A stretch of 60,000 nucleotides of DNA from Symsagittifera roscoffensis (taxonomy: Eukaryota; Xenacoelomorpha; Acoela; Convolutidae): positions 1,572,201 to 1,632,200 of the forward strand of contig NC_087066.1 in the NCBI RefSeq assembly GCF_963678635.1. The letters run 5' to 3'. Of this stretch, positions 15,001 through 27,000 are shown one piece after another (within the stretch, counting starts at the first letter, position 1; each line of letters opens with the position of its first letter). The notes under the pieces were generated by a model, which did no database searches, was not told the origin of the DNA, and saw only the letters and a program-made list of their open reading frames with translations. The position numbers were made by a program, and so were the translations under genes.

Positions 15001-18000
15001 TCCATCTCCGTCATGTGAGATCCAACCATAGCGAGGCAGTCTACATTCAACACACCAAACAATTCAATCCACAAAATCACAATCTATTTAGTCGATATTA
15101 CACCATCTCACATTATGGTCAAATGTCTCCATCTCCGTCATGTGAGATCCAACCATAGCGAGGCAGTCTACACTCAACACAACAAACAATTCAATCCACA
15201 AAATCACAATCTACTTAGTCGATATTACACCATCTCACATTATGGTCAAATGTCTCCCATCTCCGTCATGTGAGATCCAACCATAGCGAGGCAGTCTACA
15301 CTCAACACAACAAACAATTCAATCCACAAAATCACAATCTCCTGGTAGCCGAACGACACTCCGTCATGTGAAATCCAACCATAGCGAGGCAGTCTACACT
15401 CACACAACCAACAATTCAATCCACTTAATCACAATCTACTTAGTCGATATTACACCATCTAACATTATGGTCAAATGTCTCCATCTCCGTCATGTGAGAT
15501 CCAACCATAGCGAGGCAGTCTACCCTCAACACAACAAACAATTCAATCCACAAAATCACAATCTACTTAGTCGATATTACACCATCTAACATTATGGTCA
15601 AATGTCTCCATCTCTGTCATGTGAGATCCAACCATAGCGAGGCAGTCTACGCTCAACAAAACAAACCATCCAATCCACAAAATCACAATCTACTTAGTCG
15701 ATATTACACCATCTCACATTATGGTCAAATGTCTCCATCTCCGTCATGTGAGATCCAACCACAGCGAGGCAGTCTACACTCAACACAACAAACAATTCAA
15801 TCCACAAAATCACAAAATACTTAGTCGATATTACACCATCTAACATTATGGTCAAATGTCTCCATCTCCGTCATGTGAGATCCAATCATAGCGAGGCAGT
15901 CTACACTCAACACAACAAACAATTCAATCCACAAAATCACAATCTCCTGGTAGCCGAACGACACTCCGTCATGTGAAATCCAACCATAGCGAGGCAGTCT
16001 ACACTCACACAACCAACAATTCAATCCACTTAATCACAATCTACTTAGTCGATATTACACCATCTAACATTATGGTCAAATGTCTCCATCTCCGTCATGT
16101 GAGATCCAACCATAGCGAGGCAGTCTACCCTCAACACAACAAACAATTCATTCCACAAAATCACAATCTACTTAGTCGATATTACACCATCTAACATTAT
16201 GGTCAAATGTCTCCATCTCCGTCATGTGAAATCCAACCATAGCGAGGCAGTCTACACTCAACAAAACAAACAATCCAATCCACAAAATCACAATCTACTT
16301 AGTCGATATTACACCATCTCACATTATGGTCAAATGTCTCCATCTCCGTCATGTGAGATCCAACCATAGCGAGGCAGTCTACACTCAACACAACAAACAA
16401 TTCAATCCACAAAATACTTAGTCGATATTACACCATCTAACATTATGGTCAAATGTCTCCATCTCCGTCATGTGAGATCCAACCATAGCGAGGCAGTCTA
16501 CACTCAACACAACAAACAATTCAATCCACAAAATCACAATCTACTTAGTCGATATTACACCATCTCACATTATGGTCAAATGTCTCCATCTCCGTCATGT
16601 GATATCCAACCATAGCGAGGCAGTCTACACTCAACACAACAAACAATTCAATCCACAAAATCACAAAATACTTAGTCGATATTACACCATCTAACATTAT
16701 GGTCAAATGTCTCCATCTCCGTCATGTGAGATCCAACCATAGCGAGGCAGTCTACACTCAACAAAACAAACAATCCAATCCACAAAATCACAATCTACTT
16801 AGTCGATATTACACCATCTCACATTATGGTCAAATGTCTCCATCTCCGTCATGTGAGATCCAACCATAGCGAGGCAAGGCTACACTCAACACAACAAACA
16901 ATTCAATCCACAAAATCACAATCTACTTGGTCGATATTACACCATCTCACATTATGGTCAAATGTCTCCATCTCTGTCAAGCGAGATCCAACCATACCGA
17001 GGCAGTCTACACTCAACATAACAAACAATTCAATCCACAAAATCACAATCTACTTAGTCGATATTACACCATCTCAGATTATGGTCAAATGTCTCCATCT
17101 CCGTCATGTGAGATCCAACCATAGCGAGGCAGTCTACACTCAACACAACAAACAATTCAATCCACAAAATCACAATCTACTTAGTCGATATTACACCATC
17201 TCACATTATGGTCAAATGTCTCCATCTCCGTCATGTGAGATCCAACCATAGCGAGGCAGTCTACACTCAACACAACAAACAATTCAACCCACAAAATCAC
17301 AATCTATTTAGTCGATATTACACCATCTCACATTATGGTCAAATGTCTCGATCTCCGTCATGTGAGATCCAACCATAGCGAGGCAGTCTACACTCAACTC
17401 AACAAACAATTCAATCCACAAAATCACAATCTATTTAGTCGATATTACACCATCTCACATTATGGTCAAATGTCTCCATCTCCGTCATGTGAGATCCAAC
17501 CATAGCGAGGCAGTCTACACTCAACACAACAAACAATTCAACCCACAAAATCACAATCTATTTAGTCGATATTACACCATCTCACATTATGGTCAAATGT
17601 CTCCATCTCAGTCATGTGAGAAACAACTATAGCGAGGCAGTCTACACTCAACACAACAAACAATTCAATCCACAAAATCACAATCTATTTAGTCGATATT
17701 ACACCATGTCACATTATGGTCAAATGTCTCCATCTCCGTCATGTGAGATCAAACCATAGCGAGGCAGTCTACACTCAACACAACAAACAATTCAATCCAC
17801 AAAATCACAATCTATTTAGTCGATATTACACCATCTCACATTATGGTCAAATGTCTCCATCTCCGTCATGTGAGATCCAACCATAGCGAGGCAGTCTACA
17901 CTCAACACATCAAACAATTCAATCCACAAAATCACAATCTACTTAGTCGATATTACACCATCTCACATTATGGTCAAATGTCTCCATCTCCGTCATGTGA

Positions 18001-21000
18001 GATCCAACCATAGCGAGGCAGTCTACACTCAACACAACAAACAATTCAATCCACAAAATCACAATCTATTTAGTCGATATTACACCATCTCACATTATGG
18101 TCAAATGTCTCCATCTCCGTCATGTGAGATCCAACCATAGCGAGGAAGTCTACACTCAACACAACAAACAATTCAATCCACAAAATCACAAAATACTTAG
18201 TCGATATTACACCATCTAACATTATGGTCAAATGTCTCCATCTCCGTCATGTGAGATCCAACCATAGCGAGGCAGTCTACACTCAACTCAACAAACAATT
18301 CAATCCACAAAATCACAATCTATTTAGTCGATATTACACCATCTCACATTATGGTCAAATGTCTCCATCTCCGTCATGTGAGATCCAACCATAGCGAGGC
18401 AGTCTACACTCAACACAACAAACAATTCAACCCACAAAATCACAATCTATTTAGTCGATATTACACCATCTCACATTATGGTCAAATGTCTCCATCTCAG
18501 TCATGTGAGAAACAACTATAGCGAGGCAGTCTACACTCAACACAACAAACAATTCAATCCACAAAATCACAATCTATTTAGTCGATATTACACCATGTCA
18601 CATTATGGTCAAATGTCTCCATCTCCGTCATGTGAGATCAAACCATAGCGAGGCAGTCTACACTCAACACAACAAACAATTCAATCCACAAAATCACAAT
18701 CTATTTAGTCGATATTACACCATCTCACATTATGGTCAAATGTCTCCATCTCCGTCATGTGAGATCCAACCATAGCGAGGCAGTCTACACTCAACACATC
18801 AAACAATTCAATCCACAAAATCACAATCTACTTAGTCGATATTACACCATCTCACATTATGGTCAAATGTCTCCATCTCCGTCATGTGAGATCCAACCAT
18901 AGCGAGGCAGTCTACACTCAACACAACAAACAATTCAATCCACAAAATCACAATCTATTTAGTCGATATTACACCATCTCACATTATGGTCAAATGTCTC
19001 CATCTCCGTCATGTGAGATCCAACCATAGCGAGGAAGTCTACACTCAACACAACAAACAATTCAATCCACAAAATCACAAAATACTTAGTCGATATTACA
19101 CCATCTAACATTATGGTCAAATGTCTCCATCTCCGTCATGTGAGATCCAACCATAGCGAGGCAGTCTACACTCAACACAACAAACAATTCAATCCACAAA
19201 ATCACAATCTACTTAGTCGATAATACACCGTCTCACATTATGGTCAAATGTCTCCATCTCCGTCATGTGAGATCCAACCATAGCGAGGCAGTCTACACTC
19301 AACACAACAAATAATTCAATCCACAAAATCCCAATCTCCTGGTAGCCGAACGACACTCCGTCATGTGAGATCCAACCATAGCGAGGCATTCTACACTCAA
19401 CACAACAAACAATTCAATCCACTAAATCACAATCTACTTAGTCGATATTACACCATCTCACCTTATGGTCAAATGTCTCCATCTCCGTCATGTGAGATCC
19501 AACCATAGCGAGGCAGTCTACATTCAACACACCAAACAATTCAATCCACAAAATCACAATCTATTTAGTCGATATTACACCATCTCACATTATGGTCAAA
19601 TGTCTCCATCTCCGTCATGTGAGATTCAACCATAGCGAGGCAGTCTACACTCAACACAACAAACAATTCAATCCACAAAATCACAATCTACTTAGTCGAT
19701 ATTACACCATCTCACATTATGGTCAAATGTCTCCCATCTCCGTCATGTGAGATCCAACCATAGCGAGACAGTCTACACTCAACACAACAAACAATTCAAT
19801 CCACAAAATCACTATCTCCTGGTAGCCGAACGACACTCCGTCATGTGAAATCCAACCATAGCGAGGCAGTCTACACTCACACAACCAACAATTCAAGCCA
19901 CTTAATCACAATCTACTTAGTCGATATTACACCATCTCACATTATGGTCAAATGTCTCCATCTCCGTCATGTGAGATCCAACCATAGCGAGGCAGTCTAC
20001 ACTCAACACAACAAACAATTCAATCCACAAAATCACAAAATACTTAGTCGATATTACACCATCTAACATTATGGTCAAATGTCTCCATCTCCGTCATGTG
20101 AGATCCAACCATAGCGAGGCAGTCTACACTCAACACAACAAACAATTCAATCCACAAAATCGCAATCTTCTTAGTCGATATTACACCATCTCACATTATG
20201 GTCAAATGTCTCCATCTCCGTCATGTGAGATCCAACCATAGCGAGGCAGTCTACACTCAACAAAACAAACAATCCAATCCACAAAATCACAATCTACTTA
20301 GTCGATGATACACCATCTCACATTATGGTCAAATGTCTCCATCTCCGTCATGTGAGATCCAACCATAGCGAGGCAGTCTACACTCAACAAAACAAACAAT
20401 TCAATCCACAAAATCACAATCTACTTGGTCGATATTACACCATCTCACATTATGGTCAAATGTCTCCATCTCCGTCAAGCGAGATCCAACCATACCGAGG
20501 CAGTCTACACTCAACATAACAAACAATTCAATCCACAAAATCACAATCTACTTAGTCGATATTACACCATCTCACATTATGGTCAAATGTCTCCATCTCC
20601 GTCATGTGAGGTCCAACCATAGCGAGGCAGTCTACCCTCAACACAACAAACAATTCAATCCACAAAATCTCAATCTACTTAGTCGATATTACAACATCTC
20701 ACATTATCGATTCATGCCCAGATGAACGATATTTGGACCCCCTTGAACTTCAATTATGAAAAAAGAAAAACTACATTAACGATGACATAAGACAGAAATA
20801 CTATTTTGGTAAGCAAACTAACTATTAGGAACCGATAAGTGCTTCATACTTTACATTGCAATAAGCATTTAGCCGTAAAAAACCGTAACACGACAACTCG
20901 CAAAAGACAACTCGTATAAATGACCAGTTACAACAACTCGCAACAGACTCGTAAGACCATCCTTTATTTTTCCTCTAAATTTAAGACCCGGGCTTGTCCC

Positions 21001-24000
21001 CCAATCCCCCTAACATAAGCATCAATTTTATGGTGTAACGAGGGGTTTTTAAAGGTTAAACATGAAGACCAAATATGTTTGTCATGGCCTAATTAGTTCG
21101 CATACTAAATTCCGTAACATTCGAATGAGAACAAAATTTCACAAAATTTTTGCAGATGGGGGAAGGGAAAGAAAAAAGAGCTAAGAACCGTAATCCTCCA
21201 CTAATTTTAGTTAATTTTAATTTTATTCTCAATCCAAAGCAATTATTGGGGAAAGATATGAATCATTTTGTTCGTTTAACACCAAAAATTGAGTCCATAA
21301 CCTTCATCATTTTGGTTTCTAATTATGTTTCTTTTCATTCGAAAAATGTTGCAATTCACTACAAGACAGCGCGGGAGACGAATCTTGATCTTCGTAAGTT
21401 CGACTTAATGAGAAAAGCGTGTTAACAATCTGGAGATGCTCAAAAAGACCTTGCAAATCACAAGCATTTACAAATGATGATTTATTTGTGGAGAAACTGG
21501 ATCAATTTTATTCAATGTTGACTTATGAACGAGAAGTTGAAAAGTAAGTTTTCTACACTATTCTTAAATTTTTTTCAGTTTATGAAAATCGGTTTCAAAA
21601 AGGGTTTAAAAACATGATCGTTAAATAATCAGAGGAGTTGAAAATCATGGAGGGGATGAACAAAATGTCAACTTTTGATATATAGTTTCAAAAATTAATC
21701 TTCACTGCTCGCACTACTTCTGGGGGGGGGGGGGGGGTTAACGTAAATTTTCTACAATGTTTAATTGTCATGCAAAGAGTAAGAAAAAGTAAAAAACAGC
21801 GAAGAAGCAAGAAACAGCCAAGAAGCAAGAAACAGCGAAGAAGCTGATAAAGAGCAAGAAAGAGCGAAGAACATCTCCGATCTAATTATCGAAACGTAAC
21901 GAGCACTGTTTCTGAGGAGTGCTCTGCAAACATGCCCAAAACTTACCTAGTTTGCATGAGCAATTCAACGAGAAGAGACTTTGGGGACATACCAATTCCC
22001 ATGGAACTTCATACCACTCTATGAGGGCAGATATTCTTGGCCCATGACTCGGGGCCGGGGGATTTCGACTGATTTCTTCTGTTCACAATGAGGCAAACTT
22101 GGACATTCTCGAGGGTTACACAACTTGGCACGCTGATGGCATATTCAAGAAATGTTCCTCGTTATTCTATGTTACTCATTATCTACCATTGTTACTCATT
22201 ACTCATTACCTACCAGTGGTTTGATTTCTGTTGCAACGCAAAACTCAACAGGAATATCAACAAGCATTTCGTGTGTTACGAAGAAAGTAGTTCATTGCTC
22301 TCAGTCGGCAATGGCTCTCATTCCTGAATGCGACTTGAAGCTGGCATTAGAAGCTCTCCACGCAAGAAAAACTGAGCAGGATGAGCTCCATTTATATCTC
22401 GATTATTCCGACAAAAAACTTTCCGAAAAAGGATGGCATAGAGCTTTTCAATTGGGAATGCGTCATGCTCACCTCACTGTATCAAAATTCATTCAGCAAA
22501 GAAGGAAGGAAATTTGCACAATTCAGCTAAGAAATTGGTAAGGAGCCAAAAAAAAGCCTTATTTGTATGAACAATTGCAAAGGATATCAAAAACTGTGAA
22601 AAACTATCAAAACAATGTCTTTCGTTTACTTTTTACTGGTAAAACCACTTTATACCAAAGAAAAAATGATGCCTCGAATGCTTTGATGTTTTACGCCTTT
22701 TTTGTTTTACATTAAGATTAAAGGAAAACTTAATTTTCTTCCTAGTTTTATACGAGTTGTCTTGTTTTGCGAGTGGTCTTCCGCTGCGAGTTGTCGCGGT
22801 ACCTAAAAAACATGTAAAGCGTCAATGATAAGAAATTTTGAAAGGTACGGGTAAGAGAAAAAAAGCTGAAATTTGCACAGAGCCGAAAATTAAGCACAAA
22901 CAGAATTGGTCACCCGAGTTGTCCTATTGCACTAAAATTGAGCAACCATGGCCGATTGGCTAACACGCGCGGTTTTTAGCACGAAGTTCTCGAGTTCGAA
23001 TCTCACTTCACGGTTGTAGCTGCCCCAGAGTCATCCGCCTCCTCAAGGTGTGACCGGCTACGCCAAAACGGATGAATAGTCTCCCCCACGGAAAAAAGGT
23101 CAAAAAAAAGAAAAAGGAGATGAAACAGGGCTGGGGGCTAATAAGAAAATGTACTAAAATTAGGCATAAGGCGTTAGTTATTCAACAAAACAAATCTGGC
23201 CTCGTTACACGAACAACCTTGCAAAACCACTGCTTGCCATTATAAAACACATCAAGTTCAAGTAAACTCGTGAATACGCAAAAGGAGCCGCTAAATAGCA
23301 GCTAGCAGAGCTCGGTAGATCCATGGCAATGACTTGTTATAATGAGGATGCTATCTGAACTATCAGTTTAGGATATATTTAAGCTATAACATGACAGCAC
23401 ATGGTTGAAAAAAAATTGGAACAAAACTGAGTGGTAACAAAGCCGACAAATTTTCAGCAGACACCGGGTGAGCAAGTTTTCTACAACAAATTTAATCTAC
23501 TATATATTTAAATGCGGGCTTCATTATCTCGCTATGGTAAAGCTTTTTAAACTTACTATTTTAGCATGTTTAACAAAAGAATTTTTGAAAGTTTAAGCTA
23601 TATCGTATATTTCAATGGTTAAGATTTTTTAAATCTTTTTGCCCGCTTCTCATTGGGTAACAATAATCAACCAATCAGCTTGAAAGCCATAAAACAAAAA
23701 AGAAAAGCAGCAAGCAAAAACACGGATGCATTAAAACTCAAATGTACAAAGCTGATTTGAATTAACCGGACAAAACGAGCTAAACTTGAAATTTAAAACG
23801 AGTTTTTCTCAGATTGGGGTGAGTTTAGATGAAAACTTATGATGACAAAACTTGCTTAAAATTTTAGCAGAATTCAGAATGACTTTGGTGTAATTTGTTT
23901 TGCGAAATTCGGGCCCAAAAATTTACCCCAAAAATGGGTCATTTTGGCTTTTCTTGCTTAATCAAAAATTACACCAAAATTACCCAGTCGATCACAGACA

Positions 24001-27000
24001 TAATTATATCAAAGTGACCCCCTTACGTAGCCCAACAAACTTTAAGAAGAAGCGTCACATCGGGGAAACTTGAAGTAATTAAGCAGTCGCATCTGGACAG
24101 AAGATTTGGAACTCTAGAGAGTACTCTTACAGTACCCAACTACACAGTTGGGAAAATCAAATTTTGAGAAACTTCAACATTAAGTTTTCTAAAAAAAGTT
24201 TTTTTCGCAAACCAGAAAAAATGTCACATCTCGAAAACTACCAAGATTTGAGCAGTTTTATTTGAATGCAATGTTTGCAATTTCTGACAGTACTGTGACA
24301 GCACACAACTACAGGGTTGGGAATTTCACTTTTGTGAATTATTTTTAAAATTATTGGTTTTCAGAAAAAATTACAAAAATCGCCTTATCTCTTGATCTAA
24401 AAAAGTTTGGGCATTGTTAATTGGAGGCCGAGTTCGCAACAGCTGAAATAACTCGCCCAACTACAGGTTAGGAATTTCAAGTTTTGAAAAAAAATTTAAT
24501 TTTCATGAAAATTTTTTGAGAAAATCCTAAAAAACGTCATATCTCGAAACTGCAAGGATTTGAGCTGCCATATTCAGTGGCAAGATTCGCGACCCCCTGA
24601 GAAAACCCACACATTTTCCAACAACAGGATCGAGATCTTCAAAGTTTTGGAATTATTTAGCCTTCAAGTTCTTTAGAATTTTTTTGAAAATTTCACAAAA
24701 AACGTCAGATATCGAAAAGTACAATGATTGCAGCAGCTAAATTCCGAGGAAAGATTGGAAACGCTCACAATTTCCAACGGCAGGATTGAGAGCTTCAAAG
24801 TTTTGGAATTTATTAAAATCCAAGTTTATTTGAAAATTTTTGAAAAAATCATAAAAAACGAACATATCTCGAAAACTAAAAGGATTTGTGCTGTCAAATT
24901 TTGAGGCAAAATTTGGAACTCCTGAGAGAACCCTGACACAGCCTCACTTTAAATATGGGAACTTCAAGTTTTGGAATTTTTTTATATCTTAGGACTATAA
25001 AGCCTAAAAATCGTCATCTCGAAAACTACAAGGATTTGAGCAGCCATATTCAGAGGCAAGATTCAACACTCTTGAAAGTACCATCACACTTTCCAACGAC
25101 AGGATTGAGATCTTCAACAGGATCCAAGGACAAGTATCAATTTATGGAAGTTTGAAAAATTCATAAAAACGTCATATCGAAAGCTACAAGGTTTTGAGAA
25201 GTGACATCTGGAGGCAATATTCGCAACCCCTGAGAGTACCCTGACTGCACCCACTTAGTTGAGAATTTCAAAAAATTATAAGTTTTGTGAAGTGAGATTT
25301 TCTAGAAATTTTTGAAAAAACTCGAAAATTGACGTATCTTGTAAACTGAAAGTTTTTGGTTATTCATATATGGAGGATCCTAATGCCCGGGGAGAACCCT
25401 GACAGCATCCAACTATTGGGCTGCTATTTTCAAACTTGATGAAATAAACACTGAGCTCAAGCTGGAAAATTTAAAAAATCTTAACCATTGAAATATACGA
25501 TATAGCTTAAACTTTCAAAAATTCTTTTGTTAAACATGCTAAAATAGTAAGTTTAAAAAGCTTTACCATAGCGAGATAATGAAGCCCGCATTTAAATATA
25601 TAGTAGATTAAATTTGTTGTAGAAAACTTGCTCACCCGGTGTCTGCTGAAAAATTGTCGGCTTTGTTACCACTTCAGTTTTGTTCCAATTTTTTTCAACC
25701 ATGTGCTGTCATGTTATAGCTTAAATATATCCTAAAATGATAGTTCAGATAGCATCCTCATTATAACAAGTCATTGCCATGGATCTACCGAGCTCTGCTA
25801 GCTGCTATTTAGCGGCTCCTTTTGCGTATTCACGAGTTTACTTGAACTTGATGTGTTTTATATTGGCAAGCAGTGGTTTTGCAAGGTTGTTCGTGTAACG
25901 AGGCCAGATTTGTTTTGTTGAATAACTAACGCCTTATGCCTAATTTTAGTACATTTTCTTATTAGCCCCCAGCCCTGTTTCATCTCCTTTTTCTTTTTTT
26001 TTTGACCTTTTTTCCGTGGGGGAGACTATTCATCCGTTTTGGCGTAGCCGGTCACACCTTGAGGAGGCGGATGACTCTGGGGCAGCTACAACCGTGAAGT
26101 GAGATTCGAACTCGAGAACTTCGTGCTAAAAACCGCGCGTGTTAGCCAATCGGCCATGGCTGCTCAATTTTAGTGCAATAGGACAACTCGGGTGACCAAT
26201 TCTGTTTGTGCTTAATTTTCGGCTCTGTGCAAATTTCAGCTTTTTTTCTCTTACCCGTACCTTTCAAAATTTCTTATCATTGACGCTTTACATGTTTTTT
26301 AGGTACCGCGACAACTCGCAGCGGAAGACCACTCGCAAAACAAGACAACTCGTATAAAACAAGGAAGAAAATTAAGTTTTCCTTTAATCTTAATGTAAAA
26401 CAAAAAAGCCGTAAAACATCAAAGCATTCGAGGCATCATTTTTTCTTTGGTATAAAGTGGTTTTACCAGTAAAAAGCAAACGAAAGACATTGTTTTGATA
26501 GTTTTTCACAGTTTTTGATATCCTTTGCAATTGTTCATACAAATCAGGCTTTTTTTTGGCTCCTTATCAATTTCTTAGCTGAATTGTGCAAATTTCCTTC
26601 CTTCTTCGCTGAATGAATTTTGATACAGTGAGGTGAGCATGACGCATTCCTAATTGAAAAGCTCTATGCCATCCTTTTTCGGAAAGTTTTTTGTCGGAAT
26701 AATCGAGATATAAATGGAGCTCATCCTGCTCAGTTTTTCTTGCGTGGAGAGCTTCTAGTGCCAGCTTCAAGTCGCATTCAGGAATGAGAGCCATTGCCGA
26801 CTGAGAGCAATGAACTACTTTCTTCGTAACACACAAAATGCTTGTTGATATTGCTGTTGAGTTTTGCGTTGCAACAGAAATCAAACCACTGGTAGGTAAT
26901 GAGTAATGAGTAACAATGGTAGATAATGAGTAACATAGAATAACGAGGAACATTTCTTGAATATGCCATCAGCGTGCCAAGTTGTGTAACCCTCAAGAAT

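Larger units (their letters stand above)
3495..20707. repeat. 127-bp satellite array, about 135 copies, in MOGS intron 2
   Basis: A head-to-tail array with a 127-base unit, recognised by the recurring blocks CCAACCATAGCGAGGCAG, ATTCAATCCACAAAATCA and TTACACCATCTCACATTATG. Its length divided by 127 gives about 135 units. On the minus strand each unit holds GAGTGTAG|ACTGCCTCGC, the exon 3 splice acceptor, followed by about 36 bases of exon 3 coding for [10 protein letters not shown]. Variant families interleave, for example CATCTCCGTC versus CATGTCGGTC and ACATCAAACAATT versus ACAACAAATAATT. The array ends abruptly at about 20707. Many short plus-strand ORFs in it are shadows of the period. Confidence 0.97.
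22006..23634 (+). repeat. Left arm of 1.63-kb inverted repeat
   Basis: The sequence from ACTTCATACCA to GGTTAAGATTTTTTAAAT is repeated in reverse complement at 25469-27100 with only scattered single-base differences and small indels. The arm contains a transposase relic, a TIR-like motif, a tRNA-derived SINE and a segment starting CTGGCCTCGTTACACG. It lies inside MOGS intron 2, so the pre-mRNA could fold into a long hairpin. Confidence 0.93.

Noticed and set aside
4877-20622. Many plus-strand ORFs of 60-140 codons in the satellite
   Set aside because: They are periodic translations of the satellite unit, with no homology and no conserved start.
3495-20707. CRISPR-like array
   Set aside because: Repeats are contiguous 127-bp units with no unique spacers, in a eukaryotic intron.
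22941-23020. Functional tRNA gene
   Set aside because: Boxes A and B and an acceptor-like pairing are present, but the T-stem is broken and a SINE body follows.
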